Shown in pieces: positions 51,443-60,667 of a DNA stretch of 64,000 nt; the first letter of the stretch is position 1, and each line of letters starts with the position of its first letter. Source of the DNA: Polyangium fumosum (GTDB lineage: Bacteria; Myxococcota_A; Polyangia; Polyangiales; Polyangiaceae); NCBI RefSeq assembly GCF_005144585.1, contig NZ_SSMQ01000001.1:434001-498000 (forward strand), written 5' to 3'. Position numbers and translations under genes: made by a program. The notes beneath the pieces were generated by a model. It did no database searches. It was not told the origin of the DNA and saw only the letters and a list, made by a program, of their open reading frames with translations.

Positions 51443-52771
51443 ATGCCCCGGATTGCCAGGATGTTGTGCATCACCGCCGTCGCGGGCGGGTGCGTCGGGA
51501 CCCCGGCGATCGCGCAGTACGATATCGGCGGACGGATGGATTTCCTGCCGCCTGCGCGGGAGATCAATCGCGTCGCCGAAGCTCCCGCCGGCCGAACCCT
51601 GGCCATCACGGGCGCGACGCTCTTCGACGGGCGCGGCGCGCCGCCCGTGCCCGACGCGGTCGTCGTCGTCCGGGAGGGGCGTATCCTCGCCGTCGGCCCG
51701 CGCGATTCCGTGGACATCCCCGCGGGCGCGGAGATCGTCGATGCCACGGGACAATCCGTCATGCCCGGCCTCATCGACGCCCATTTTCACCTCGACGGCG
51801 ACATTCCCCTGCCGTCCCTGTTTCTCCAGCGCGGCGTGACCTCCCTGCGCGACCCGGGCGCATGGATCGAGGCGTATGACCCGGTGCGCTCTTCCGCCGC
51901 CCCGATTCCACGCCTCTTTTTGACCGGGCCGCACCTCGACGCGCCCCCGCCCGCGCACCCGAAGGACGCGCTCATCGTCCTCGATCCAGCCGAGGCGCGC
52001 GCCGCCGTCCATCGCCTCGCGGACCAGGGCGCGTCGGCCATCAAGATTTATTATCGATTGCCCCTCGGCACCATCCGCGCCGTCAACGAGGCTGCCCACG
52101 AGCGGGGCCTCATCACCACGGCGCACCTCGAAATCGCGGACGCGGGCGACGCCGTGCGCGCCGGGCTCGATGGCGTGGAGCACGTCACCTCGTTCGGCAC
52201 CGCGATCGTGCCGCTCCGTGAGGCAGAAGATTTTCGACAGGCCGTCCTCGCGGACAACGCCGCCCGTGGCCCGACTCGTTATGCGCTCTGGAGCAACGTC
52301 GACCTGGATTCCCCGCGCGTTCGGGCGATCCTCGACCTGCTCGTCTCCGAGGGCACCTTCTTCACGCCCACGCTCGCTATTTTCGAACGCCGCCCGGGCG
52401 ACCCCGGGAGCAACGACGTCGAGGCCCGCGCTTTCACCAACATGCTCGGCTTCGTCCGCCGCGCGCACGGCTCCGGCGTGCGTATCGTGGTCGGCTCCCA
52501 TTCTGCGGTACCCCACGCCGAGCGCGGAGATGCTTACGTCCGCGAAATGGAGCTCCTCTACGAGGCTGGCCTCTCCCGGGGCGAGATCCTTTCGGCCGCC
52601 ACGCTGGAGAACGCGAGATTTTTTCGTATCCAGGACCGGCTGGGGACCCTCGAACCCGGCAAAATCGCCGATTTGATCCTCGTCCGCGGCAACCCTGGCG
52701 AGGACCTCTCCGCCCTGCGCGACGTCCGTCGGGTCATGCTGAACGGGGTGTGGGTCGGGCCTCCCCGCTGA
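51443..52771 (+). CDS. Exported amidohydrolase (imidazolonepropionase-like)
   Basis: 442 residues from the ATG at 51443, preceded by a perfect AGGAGG (51431-51436). Signal peptide 1-26 (MLCITAVAGGCVGTPAIAQ). Metal ligands: DAHFHLDGD (HxH), ASAIKIYYRLP (bridging Lys), TTAHLEIADAG, DGVEHVTSFG, and GSHSAVPHAERG near the C-terminal active-site region. C-terminal RLGTLEPGKIADLILVRGNP is the usual signature. Probably a periplasmic metal-dependent hydrolase of a cyclic amide or dipeptide (prolidase-like group). Confidence 0.9.
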   Translation: MPRIARMLCITAVAGGCVGTPAIAQYDIGGRMDFLPPAREINRVAEAPAGRTLAITGATLFDGRGAPPVPDAVVVVREGRILAVGPRDSVDIPAGAEIVDATGQSVMPGLIDAHFHLDGDIPLPSLFLQRGVTSLRDPGAWIEAYDPVRSSAAPIPRLFLTGPHLDAPPPAHPKDALIVLDPAEARAAVHRLADQGASAIKIYYRLPLGTIRAVNEAAHERGLITTAHLEIADAGDAVRAGLDGVEHVTSFGTAIVPLREAEDFRQAVLADNAARGPTRYALWSNVDLDSPRVRAILDLLVSEGTFFTPTLAIFERRPGDPGSNDVEARAFTNMLGFVRRAHGSGVRIVVGSHSAVPHAERGDAYVREMELLYEAGLSRGEILSAATLENARFFRIQDRLGTLEPGKIADLILVRGNPGEDLSALRDVRRVMLNGVWVGPPR

Positions 52772-52836
52772 ACCGGGTCGCTCTTCGCGCGCACGGGCTT
52801 CGCCTCGCCGCCGCTTTCGTGTACAATCCGCCCCGC

Positions 52837-53958
52837 ATGCGCGGCGCCATCCTCTTCAACGGCAATGCCGAGTCCGATGAATGGCTCGTTCGGGCCGCGG
52901 CCCCATTCCTCGCGACGTCTCGCCACAAGGATCCGGCCGTCGCCGCCACGCGCCGCACCCTGCTCGTGACGGCCGGCTGGGCCGAGCACGAGTACGACGA
53001 GGCGCACGTCAAGCGCGCGCTCAACACCGCGGGCTTCCCCTCGGTCTTCGAGGAGGGCTTCGACCGCGCGCACGAGAACCTTTCCTTGCTGTCCGAGCTC
53101 GACGGCGTCCTTGCCGAGGCGCCCGAGCTCGCCGAGGCGTTTCGCGAGCTGCGCCGCGCCGAAGCCACCGCGCGAAGGTTTTACCTCGAGCACAACGCAC
53201 ATACGATCGACCTCTTCCGCCGCACGCTGCGCGAGGCGAAATCCGAGGCACCCGACACCGATCTCCAGAGCTTGCTCGCCGACATGACCCACCCCACGGG
53301 CCCGCGCGCGCTCGCCCGCCACGCCCTCGCGCGCGAGCTCCGGCGCGCGTTCCGCACGCTCGAATCGAACGACGACCACCTCTTCGAGCTCTTCGGCGAT
53401 ATCGAGCGCCGCGCCTTCGACGCCGCCGGCGCCCTCTACCACCCGGCGTTTCGCGCCGCCAAGGAGCGGCTCGAAGCGCGCATCCTCTCCGCGAGCAACA
53501 TCTTCCTCTTCGGCGGCCGCCTCGACCTCCTGCTCGGCGCGCTCCGGTTCTTCCGCCTGCGCGACGTCTTCGTCGAGGCCTTGCGGCGCGGCGCGCAGAT
53601 CGTCGCCGTCTCTGCGGGCGCGATGGTCCTCTGCGAGCGTGTCATCGTGTATGACGATTTCGCCGAGACCCCGCGTGATTTCCAGCTCTACGACCGCGGC
53701 CTAGGCATCGTGCAGGACATCCAGATCTTCCCGCATTGCATGGAGCGCATTCAAACGGACGACCCCGACAACCTCGCGTACCTCGCGCGGAGGTTCCGCC
53801 ATCATGCGTGCGTCGGCCTGAACCAGCGCTCGCTCCTCCTGCTCGACCTCGCGCCGCGCCGGGCCGTGAGCGTCGGCGCGGGCGATGGTGTGTACGCCTT
53901 CGGCCCCGACGGGAGGAAACGCTGCCATCGCGCCGGTGAGGAGGTCGCGATCTCGTGA
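52837..53958 (+). CDS. Peptidase S51/class I glutamine amidotransferase-like protein
   Basis: 373 residues beginning MRGAILFNGNAESDEWLVRA. The C-terminal half contains the nucleophile-elbow-like IVAVSAGAMVLCE and FLFGGRLDLLLGALRFFRL, reminiscent of cyanophycinase/PepE (Ser in SAG). The N-terminal half has an alpha/beta start (RTLLVTAGWAEHEYDEAHV) plus a long charged helical insertion (ELAEAFRELRRAEATARRFYLEH). Whether it is an active peptidase is uncertain. The stop overlaps the GTG of the next gene. Confidence 0.75.
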   Translation: MRGAILFNGNAESDEWLVRAAAPFLATSRHKDPAVAATRRTLLVTAGWAEHEYDEAHVKRALNTAGFPSVFEEGFDRAHENLSLLSELDGVLAEAPELAEAFRELRRAEATARRFYLEHNAHTIDLFRRTLREAKSEAPDTDLQSLLADMTHPTGPRALARHALARELRRAFRTLESNDDHLFELFGDIERRAFDAAGALYHPAFRAAKERLEARILSASNIFLFGGRLDLLLGALRFFRLRDVFVEALRRGAQIVAVSAGAMVLCERVIVYDDFAETPRDFQLYDRGLGIVQDIQIFPHCMERIQTDDPDNLAYLARRFRHHACVGLNQRSLLLLDLAPRRAVSVGAGDGVYAFGPDGRKRCHRAGEEVAIS

Positions 53959-54935
53959 ATGGCATGGGCGACGGGAAAAACCGGGTGTTTTCGTTCCTCG
54001 GTCATTGGTTCACCATCGCGCCGGTCGCGCGGCACACGCTCGCGCCGCGCCGCGTCTCCGCGTCGGTGCCGTTCCGGCTGACGGTCCCGGACGCGAAATA
54101 CGGCGACATCCGCCTCTCGGGCCGCTTGCACCACGCGCCCTCCGAGACGCTGCTCGTCGTCGTCCACGGCCTCGGGGGCGACGTCCGCAGCCATTACGTG
54201 CTCTCGGCCGCGCGCGCCGCCGAGGCGGCCGGGATCGCGAGCCTACGCGTGAATCTGCGGGGCTCCGACCGCACAGGCGAGGACATTTACCACGCGGCCA
54301 TCACCCAGGACCTCCACGCGACCCTCGCGAGCGCGGACCTCGCCCGGTATTCGCGCATTCTCCTCCTCGGATATTCGCTCGGCGGGCACATCGTCCTCCG
54401 CGCCGCGACTGAATCGACCCTCGACGCCCGCGTCCGCGCTGTCGCCGCGGTTTGCCCGCCGCTCGACCTCTTCGTCGGCGCGCGCGCCATCGACGAGCCT
54501 GGGCGGCTCTTGTATCGACGCCACGTCCTGTCGGCCATCAAAGAGATTTATACTGAGGTCGCCGGCCGTCGCCCCGTCCCCTTGCCGCTCGCCGAGGCGC
54601 GCCGCATCGCCACGATCCGCGACTGGGACGAGCATATCGTGGCGCCGCGCTTCGGCTTCCGCGGCGCCGACCATTATTATGGGGAGTCGAGCGTCGCGCC
54701 GCGCCTCGCGACGCTCGCCGTCCCCTCGCTCGTCGTGGCCGCCGAGCATGATCCCATGGTCCCTGCCCACACGCTGCTGCCCGTTCTCTCCGGCGCGCGC
54801 CCGCCGCTCGATGTGCGCTGGATCGATCGCGGCGGGCACGTCGGTTTTCCGGCCCGCGTCGACCTCGGTTTTCCCGGGCCGGGCGGGCTCGAAGATCAGG
54901 TCGTCGCGTGGCTCCGGGACCACGCGGGCGGTTGA
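53955..54935 (+). CDS. YheT-like alpha/beta hydrolase
   Basis: 326 residues; GTG start overlapping the upstream stop (GTGA). VVVHGLGGDVRSHYV (oxyanion region), nucleophile LLLGYSLGGHIVLRAA (Ser), acid VVAAEHDPMVP (Asp), and the catalytic His in DRGGHVGFPA. The motif spacing and the GIASLRVNLRGSDRTGEDIYHA segment fit the YheT/COG0429 branch. No signal peptide. Substrate unknown. Confidence 0.85.
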   Translation: MNGMGDGKNRVFSFLGHWFTIAPVARHTLAPRRVSASVPFRLTVPDAKYGDIRLSGRLHHAPSETLLVVVHGLGGDVRSHYVLSAARAAEAAGIASLRVNLRGSDRTGEDIYHAAITQDLHATLASADLARYSRILLLGYSLGGHIVLRAATESTLDARVRAVAAVCPPLDLFVGARAIDEPGRLLYRRHVLSAIKEIYTEVAGRRPVPLPLAEARRIATIRDWDEHIVAPRFGFRGADHYYGESSVAPRLATLAVPSLVVAAEHDPMVPAHTLLPVLSGARPPLDVRWIDRGGHVGFPARVDLGFPGPGGLEDQVVAWLRDHAGG

Positions 54936-54939
54936 ACGG

Positions 54940-55530
54940 TCAGAACTTGCACTCCCCCGGCATGTCCGGGCTGAAGCAGGTCTGGTCGCAGGGGCAGATG
55001 ATCGCGCCCGCGCACGTGCCCCCGATGCAATCCACGTCGGCCCAGCACTTCGGCAGCGGCACCTTTTCCTTGCAGCGGGTCCCGGCGCACGTATTCGTGA
55101 TCGGGCAATCCAACTGCTTCATGCAACAACCGTCCACGCCCGGGCATGTCGATGTATCGATCGTGCCCGGGGGACACTCCCACTTGCCACTCACGCAGAG
55201 GGGAGCCGTGGTCTCCATGGATTGGCAGTGTGGCGCGCACTTCGGCTTGTCTACGCCACACGGGATGGAGCCTCCGCCCGCGCCACCGCTGCCCGCGTTG
55301 CTGCCCCCTTGACCACCCCCGATGCCGCCCGTGCCGCCATTGCCGCCGCCTACGCCGCCCATGCCGCCGCTGCTGGAACTGCTGCCGCCCTGGCCGGCGC
55401 TGCCGCCTTCCCCTGTGTCTTCACCCCCTTCGCCGCCGTTCCCCGAGGGCGGCTCGTAACTTCCGAGCCCGCACGCGGCGAACCCCAACGAAACGATCGC
55501 GATCGAAACAAAGTCAAGTCGATGGTCCAT
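54940..55530 (-). CDS. Cys-rich lipoprotein (paralogue of 55592)
   Basis: 196 residues. Lipoprotein signal MDHRLDFVSIAIVSLGFAAC (Cys20), GLGSYEPPSGNGGEGGE then a Gly/Ser linker to about residue 85, and a mature domain of about 105 residues with 18 Cys (CGVDKPKCAPHC, CPGVDGCCMKQLDCPI, CWADVDCIGGTCAG, CPCDQTCFSP). The signal and cysteine pattern are shared with the gene immediately upstream at 55592 (a tandem duplicate). Predicted outer-surface, disulfide-rich; role unknown. Confidence 0.83.
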   Translation of the reverse strand: MDHRLDFVSIAIVSLGFAACGLGSYEPPSGNGGEGGEDTGEGGSAGQGGSSSSSGGMGGVGGGNGGTGGIGGGQGGSNAGSGGAGGGSIPCGVDKPKCAPHCQSMETTAPLCVSGKWECPPGTIDTSTCPGVDGCCMKQLDCPITNTCAGTRCKEKVPLPKCWADVDCIGGTCAGAIICPCDQTCFSPDMPGECKF

Positions 55531-55591
55531 GCCCCCGATTGTATCACGGAACCGGGGGCAGGCCCATCCGGTGGATCGACCGCGATTCGGG

Positions 55592-56155
55592 TCACTGTGG
55601 CATGCATGTCCCCGGCGTGTCCGGCAGGAGGCACTCCGCCATGCAAGCGCATACCTGGGCTCCGATGCAATACGGCATCGAGGTCGGGCAATCGTTGTCG
55701 ATGAAGCAGGACGGGAATGACAGCCGCTCCTTGCAGCGGTCATTGATGCACCTGGTCCCCTCCGGGCATTGCGGATCTGTGTTCGCACAGCATCCGCCCG
55801 CGGATTTGCAGACGTCACGAGGGATCGTGCCCATGGGACAAACCCACGTCGAGCCCTTGCAGAACGGCTCGGCGACCACCTCGGATTCGCAGTGCTGCAC
55901 GCAGCCCGGCTTGCTGTCATTGCAAGTCGGCATGCTGCCCCCGCTGCCACCATTGCCGCCGTTTCCGCTGCCGCCGACGCCGCTCGAGGTGACCGTTCCG
56001 CTGCCCCCGTTGCCGTTGCTGCCTGTGCCCCCACCGCCCGCGCCCTCACCCCCTTCGCCCCCGTTCCCCGTCGGCGGCTGATAACTCCCGAGACCACACG
56101 CGGCGAACAGCACGGAAAGAATCGCGATCGAGCCGAAGTGAAGTCGATGGTTCAT
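55592..56155 (-). CDS. Cys-rich lipoprotein (paralogue of 54940)
   Basis: 187 residues. Signal MNHRLHFGSIAILSVLFAAC (Cys20) followed by GLGSYQPPTGNGGEGGE, almost as in the downstream copy. Gly-rich linker, then a Cys-rich domain with the same order of motifs (CNDSKPGCVQHC, CPMGTIPRDVC, GGCCANTDPQC, CFIDNDCPTSMPYC, CACMAECLLPDTPGTC). The linker and domain sequences differ clearly, so the duplication is not recent. It lies 13 bases before the stop of the kinase-STAND gene. Confidence 0.83.
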   Translation of the reverse strand: MNHRLHFGSIAILSVLFAACGLGSYQPPTGNGGEGGEGAGGGGTGSNGNGGSGTVTSSGVGGSGNGGNGGSGGSMPTCNDSKPGCVQHCESEVVAEPFCKGSTWVCPMGTIPRDVCKSAGGCCANTDPQCPEGTRCINDRCKERLSFPSCFIDNDCPTSMPYCIGAQVCACMAECLLPDTPGTCMPQ

Positions 56156-56168
56156 GCCATCGCTTCTA

Positions 56169-59100
56169 TCACGGAATGGCGAACGACCATATCACCGTGA
56201 ACGGCTTGCCCTCGAACGGCTGCACGTTCACCTGCCGGAACGCCCGATCCACGCACGCCCCGACCTTCGTCCCCACGAAACGCTCGTCGAGCGAGACGGC
56301 CGAGACCGTGCCGTTCGGGTCGAGGACGAGCGCGACCTTGCCATTGCCCTTCGGCTCGGACGCGTCCTCGCGCTTGCAGGACGACGCGACCACCTTGGCC
56401 TGTGACAGCTTCGAGTACGCCTCGCCGGGCACCACCGACCGCGCCACGGGGCCGCCGCGCGGCTGCGGCGGCAGCACCGTCACCGGCCCCGTGAGTCCGG
56501 GCTCCACCACGGGCGGCGGGATGTTTTCGGTTTCTCGCAAAAGATCTTCGAGCGGCTCGGGAAGCTTTGCGTTGTCGCGCTCCTGCTTGACGATGTACTC
56601 GTCGAGCTGGCGGACGACGCTCGAATCGAGCGCCGTGGGCTCCTTCGGCTCGGAGGCCGACGCTTTCGCCTGAAGCGCGAGCGAACCCTGCACGAGCTTC
56701 AGCGCCGTGAGCGCCGCCTTCACCTCGGCCTCGCGTTTCTCGGCCTCTTTTTGCCCCGAGACGGCCCGCTCCCGGTCGGCTTGCGCCTTCGATTCCCGCG
56801 CGAGCGCGAGCGCCGCCTCGGCCTTCGCCATCGCCGTGTCCGCCTCGGCCTGCGCGCGCTTGGCCTCCAGGTCGACGTACACCGTCCCCGCCCCGAGCGC
56901 GATGGCGCCGGCGAGGATGCCGACCACGCCCACGATGATGCGGCTCCGCTGCGCGGCCGCGACGCTGGCCGTGTAAAACCGTTTCGCCGCGCCTTCGAGG
57001 CGAAGCTGCCGCACGCGCAGGATCTCTTCGAGCAGCAGCAGGCGGCGCCTGCGCCAGAGCAGCTCGGGGTCCGGTTTGTCGTCCCAAACCTTGGCCGCGT
57101 CCTCGAAATCCTCGATGACGAGCCGCTCCTCCCGCTCGCTCGCGACCCAGTCCCGGAGCCTGCCCCAGTGCACGAGCAGCGCCTCGTGGGCGAGCGTGAC
57201 GAGCTCGACCTCGCCGTCCTTGCGCCGCTCGGTCTCGCGCAGGACGAGCCGCGCCTCCGCGAAGACCTGCACGACCGCGCGCGCGGCGGGGCCGATCTCG
57301 CGCACGAGGTCACCGATCGGCCGCGTCATGCGCGCCCCCGCGGGCGTCGTCAGCGAGAGCAGGACGCGTTGCACCACGCGCTCGGTGCCCGCCTCCTTCA
57401 CTGCGCGATCCAGCGTCTCGTTCGCGTGCCGCGAGAGCGCGCCGGAGAACTCGATCGCGCGGAGCGACGATCGCGTGACGAGCTTGTTCGCGCGATCGCG
57501 GCTGCGCCAAAGCTCGCGCAGCGCGAACTCGACGAGCGGCATCGATCCGGCCGTCGTCTCCAGCGCTTCGATGAGCTCCTTGCGCAGCCGCGGATCCTCG
57601 AACGAGTATCCGTAGCTCTCGAACGCCGCGTCGACGACCTCGCCCCACGCGGCCGATCCGAGCGGCGAGACGAGCACCGCGCCGCGCGTGATCACGCGGC
57701 CGACCTGCTCGTGCGCGAGGATCGGATCGAGCAGGTCGCGCCGCGCCGTCACCACGACGCGCAGGCCCGGCCAGGGGCGCTCGCCGAGGCGCGAGAGCAG
57801 GTCGAGCGTCCACGTCTGGCTCTTGCCGGCGGGGCCCTGCGCGAGCGTGGCGATCTCTTCGAGCTGATCGACGAGCAGCACGAGCCCGCGCTTGCTCTGC
57901 GCGAGCCACGCCTCGACCTGCGCGGCCGCCTCCTCGGGCGAGCGCCGCGGATCGATGCCCATGTGAAAGAGCGCCGTCGTGAGGACCTGCCGCGGGTCGG
58001 TGCCCGGCGAGATCAGGACGGTCTCCCATTGCCGCGGACCGCCGAGCGCGCCGTCGGCGATCGCGGGCAGGATGCCGGCGCGCGCGAGGCTCGATTTGCC
58101 GCTCCCGCTCGGGCCGAGCAGCGCCGCGAGCCCGCGTGTGCGCAAGACTTCGAGCGCCGCCGCGACCTCGACCCTGCGGCCGAAGAACACGTCGCGGTGC
58201 TCCTTCTCGAAACGTTCGAGCCCGCGAAACGGCCCGTCTTCCTCCGGCGGGAGCGCGCGCCTCCGACCGACGAGCGCGCTGCGAATACGTTCGAGCTCGA
58301 TCGCCACGATCTCGGCCGATCGGGGCCGCTCCTCCGGCGCGGGGGCGAGCAGCGCTTCCACGAGATCCCCGAGCGAGGCCGGCAGCTCCGACACGAGCTC
58401 GGCGAGACGCGGCGGCCGCTTTCGCCCGTGGAGGACCTCCTCGTCGAGCGAGCCTCGGCCCGCCGCGGGCGTCCGACCGACGAGGCACACGAAGAGCACC
58501 GCGCCGAGCGCATAGAGGTCACTCGCGCTCGTCGCGGGCGAGAGATCCCGCCAGCAGACAGGATCGACGAACCCGCGTTTGCCTCCGATCGCCTCGAGCG
58601 GCGAACGAAACCCCCGATCACTCGGGCGATCACCCGGCGTACCGGGCGCGCTCGGGATCTTCGATCGCATCGAGGGAATGGTTTGTCCGGGCGTCGACGT
58701 CGGCGACGCGGCCGAGATGCCGAAATCGATCAACTTGTACGCCGCGGGGGTCCCGAGCAGCGCGGCGTCGACGACGACGTTCGCGGGCGAGATGTCGCGG
58801 TGCACGAGCCCGGCGCCGTGAACCGCGACGAGGGCGGAGGCGATCGCGATGCCGGCGTCGATCGTCTCGCGCACCGAGAGCGTTTGCTTGTCGCGCAGCC
58901 GTTCGCCGAGCGACTCGCCCGCGACGTACTCCATCGCGAGCCCGATGACGCCACGCGCCTCGTCGACGGGGAGCTGGTAGAAGCGAACGACGTTCGGGTG
59001 CTCGACGCGGCAGAGCCGCGCGGCCTCGTCGATGATCGCTTGCCTTCCGGCCTCGCCGCCCGCGTCGAGCGCGAAGAGCTTCACCGCCGAGAGCCGGAGC

Positions 59101-59249
59101 TTCGTCGTGCCCGCGGTCTCCTCGGCCAGCCAAACCGGCGCGAAGCCACCTCGACCGAGCTGTCGCACGAGCCAGAACGCCCCGATGCGCCGCTCGGCAT
59201 CGGGGAGATCGGTCAGCCGACGGACAGCTTCGGGCAGGGCGCTCGACAT
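56169..59249 (-). CDS. Ser/Thr kinase fused to a STAND NTPase with AgmX/PglI-like C-terminus
   Basis: 1026 residues. Kinase 20-330: QLGRGGFAPVWLA, Lys57 (AVKLF), HRDISPAN (Asp152), DFG 175-177. Then the nSTAND1-type NTPase starting FRGLERFEKEHRDVFFGRR: P-loop GPSGSGKSS (379-387), Walker B LVLLVDQLEE (Asp461), and an arginine-containing STARRD-like VVTARRDLLD. Next come a helical region, a span at about 800-820 (IIVGVVGILAGAIALGAGTVYV), a coiled coil (AQAEADTAMAKAEAALALARESK), and a C-terminal strand domain with NGTVSAVSLDERFVGTKVGACVDRAF and VQPFEGKPFTVIWSF. The last block resembles AgmX/PglI and TonB-like C-termini. Predicted active kinase. No WD40 repeats follow. Confidence 0.9.
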   Translation of the reverse strand: MSSALPEAVRRLTDLPDAERRIGAFWLVRQLGRGGFAPVWLAEETAGTTKLRLSAVKLFALDAGGEAGRQAIIDEAARLCRVEHPNVVRFYQLPVDEARGVIGLAMEYVAGESLGERLRDKQTLSVRETIDAGIAIASALVAVHGAGLVHRDISPANVVVDAALLGTPAAYKLIDFGISAASPTSTPGQTIPSMRSKIPSAPGTPGDRPSDRGFRSPLEAIGGKRGFVDPVCWRDLSPATSASDLYALGAVLFVCLVGRTPAAGRGSLDEEVLHGRKRPPRLAELVSELPASLGDLVEALLAPAPEERPRSAEIVAIELERIRSALVGRRRALPPEEDGPFRGLERFEKEHRDVFFGRRVEVAAALEVLRTRGLAALLGPSGSGKSSLARAGILPAIADGALGGPRQWETVLISPGTDPRQVLTTALFHMGIDPRRSPEEAAAQVEAWLAQSKRGLVLLVDQLEEIATLAQGPAGKSQTWTLDLLSRLGERPWPGLRVVVTARRDLLDPILAHEQVGRVITRGAVLVSPLGSAAWGEVVDAAFESYGYSFEDPRLRKELIEALETTAGSMPLVEFALRELWRSRDRANKLVTRSSLRAIEFSGALSRHANETLDRAVKEAGTERVVQRVLLSLTTPAGARMTRPIGDLVREIGPAARAVVQVFAEARLVLRETERRKDGEVELVTLAHEALLVHWGRLRDWVASEREERLVIEDFEDAAKVWDDKPDPELLWRRRRLLLLEEILRVRQLRLEGAAKRFYTASVAAAQRSRIIVGVVGILAGAIALGAGTVYVDLEAKRAQAEADTAMAKAEAALALARESKAQADRERAVSGQKEAEKREAEVKAALTALKLVQGSLALQAKASASEPKEPTALDSSVVRQLDEYIVKQERDNAKLPEPLEDLLRETENIPPPVVEPGLTGPVTVLPPQPRGGPVARSVVPGEAYSKLSQAKVVASSCKREDASEPKGNGKVALVLDPNGTVSAVSLDERFVGTKVGACVDRAFRQVNVQPFEGKPFTVIWSFAIP

Positions 59250-59393
59250 GCCAGGGAGGACATTCTCGCGAGGCCAGGGGGGCGTGTCAAATGGAGCCGA
59301 CGTAAGCTCGAAACGACGTACGAGAGCGACGGAAGAGCCAGCGCGCGGGGCCCGTCGGGTGCTGTGCGGCCGCCTGGAAATACCGGGGCATGA

Positions 59394-59606
59394 TCACAGC
59401 TTCGTGAGCACACCCTCGATACGCACGGTGACGGGGACCTCGAACACGCCGGAGAGGCCGCCGCTGGTGTAGGCGTAATGGCGCATCACGAACGCGCCCT
59501 CTGCGTCGGTGCGCGTGACGAAGCGGGTCGTGACCTTGCCATTCTGGTTGAGCTCCGCGGTCAACCAATCGGCCGTTCTCGTTCGGGTTTGCCGCGTAAA
59601 ACGCAT
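59394..59606 (-). CDS. Short orphan coding fragment, possibly a gene remnant
   Basis: About 70 residues, MRFTRQTRTRTADWLTAELNQ and then NGKVTTRFVTRTDAEGAFVMRHYAYTSGG-LSGVFEVPVTVRIEGVLTKL. The strand pattern looks like the last part of a larger beta-rich domain (a carboxypeptidase-regulatory or Ig-like fold) lacking its front. No Shine-Dalgarno and no neighbour supplying the missing part. Could be a decayed gene. Confidence 0.35.
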   Translation of the reverse strand: MRFTRQTRTRTADWLTAELNQNGKVTTRFVTRTDAEGAFVMRHYAYTSGGLSGVFEVPVTVRIEGVLTKL

Positions 59607-59667
59607 CGTCACGGCGACGCTCGCGTGGGGACGTCGGCGGGCCCGCCCGCGCTGCATTCGCGGGTCG

Positions 59668-60594
59668 TCAGCGCTCGTCGTCGACCACGAGCCAGGCGCC
59701 GAGCGCCTCCGCCGACAGGTCGAGGATGAGGTCGCTGACGCGGTCCGCCCCCTCCTCGCGGACCCGCGTGGCCAGCCGCGCGCGTTCCTCGGGGCTCAGG
59801 CGACGGCGCAGACGGCGCTCGAACAGATGCACGAGCGGGACGAGTTTGCCCTCCTCGCGTCCCTCCTCGCGTCCCTCCTCGCGTCCCTCCTCGCGTCCCT
59901 CCTCGCGACCTTGCTGGACATACCTGCGGACGAACTCGCTCTGATACTCATAGTTCGGAATCGTCATGAGTTCCTCCAGGGCCGTCCGGGCTGCCTCGCT
60001 CAGGGAGGTTAGCACGAGATCCTCGTACAGTGTGGCGCGTTCCGGATCGAGCCCGACGCTCGCGGCCAGCGCCGCTATGGCCACGGCGAGTCCTCCCTCG
60101 CTCCGCCCGTGCGCCATCACCGAGAGCACGGACAGCTCCGGCCTTGCCCGCGCTTCGGGGATGTCTTTCACCACCGGAACGCCGTCCGGCCCGAGCACGA
60201 GGGGTGTCACGGAGGCCTCGCCAGGGCCGAGCACGATCGGCTGCGAGAGACGCGCCGCCAGCGCCGCGTCCGGCGTGATGACCAGCAAGCACGCAGGACA
60301 GCGGTAACGAGCCCGCGCTCCCGCCACGTAGGCCGGCCACGCAAATCGTTTGTCTGGGTCCCATTGGAGTTGCGCCTCGACGATGATGACCAGGACCGGC
60401 CGATCGTCGAGCAAGAGCACGAGCAGATCGGCCCGAAGCTCCCGCGGGATGATGTCCGAAAGCTCCGCGGGCGCGATGCGCGCTTCGGTGAAGCGTGGCA
60501 ATGGCACCCCGAGCGCCTCGTGGAGCAGCTCCGCGGCCATCACGGGCCGGTTCCTGAAGAGCTCGACGATCGCCTCGTGCAGCAGGGAAGGCAC
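59668..60594 (-). CDS. Rpn-like / PD-(D/E)XK transposase-family protein
   Basis: 308 residues from the GTG giving (V/M)PSLLHEAIVELFRNRP; upstream codons are unsupported. The core LRADLLVLLLDD ... VLVIIVEAQLQWDPDKRFAWPAYV has the D...ExQ arrangement of the recombination-promoting (Rpn)/YhgA-like and related PD-(D/E)XK families. A charged tail contains five GREE repeats (QQGREEGREEGREEG), encoded by the 12-bp repeat at 59851-59910, and then LFERRLRRRLSPEERARLATRV. Members appear often and scattered in myxobacterial genomes, but their role here is unknown. Confidence 0.7.
   Translation of the reverse strand: MPSLLHEAIVELFRNRPVMAAELLHEALGVPLPRFTEARIAPAELSDIIPRELRADLLVLLLDDRPVLVIIVEAQLQWDPDKRFAWPAYVAGARARYRCPACLLVITPDAALAARLSQPIVLGPGEASVTPLVLGPDGVPVVKDIPEARARPELSVLSVMAHGRSEGGLAVAIAALAASVGLDPERATLYEDLVLTSLSEAARTALEELMTIPNYEYQSEFVRRYVQQGREEGREEGREEGREEGREEGKLVPLVHLFERRLRRRLSPEERARLATRVREEGADRVSDLILDLSAEALGAWLVVDDER
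59851..59910. repeat. Five tandem copies of a 12-bp in-frame repeat
   Basis: Unit CTCCTCGCGTCC (plus strand) five times, the last with one change; encodes (Gly-Arg-Glu-Glu)n on the minus strand inside the Rpn-like gene. Slippage-prone, so the count may vary between strains without a frameshift. Confidence 0.9.
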
Positions 60595-60667
60595 CAGCGC
60601 GTGCGTACGCCGGGGCGATGGTTCGGTCAAGAAAAACGTTTTCCCGGGAGCACACGCGCTCCCCGCA

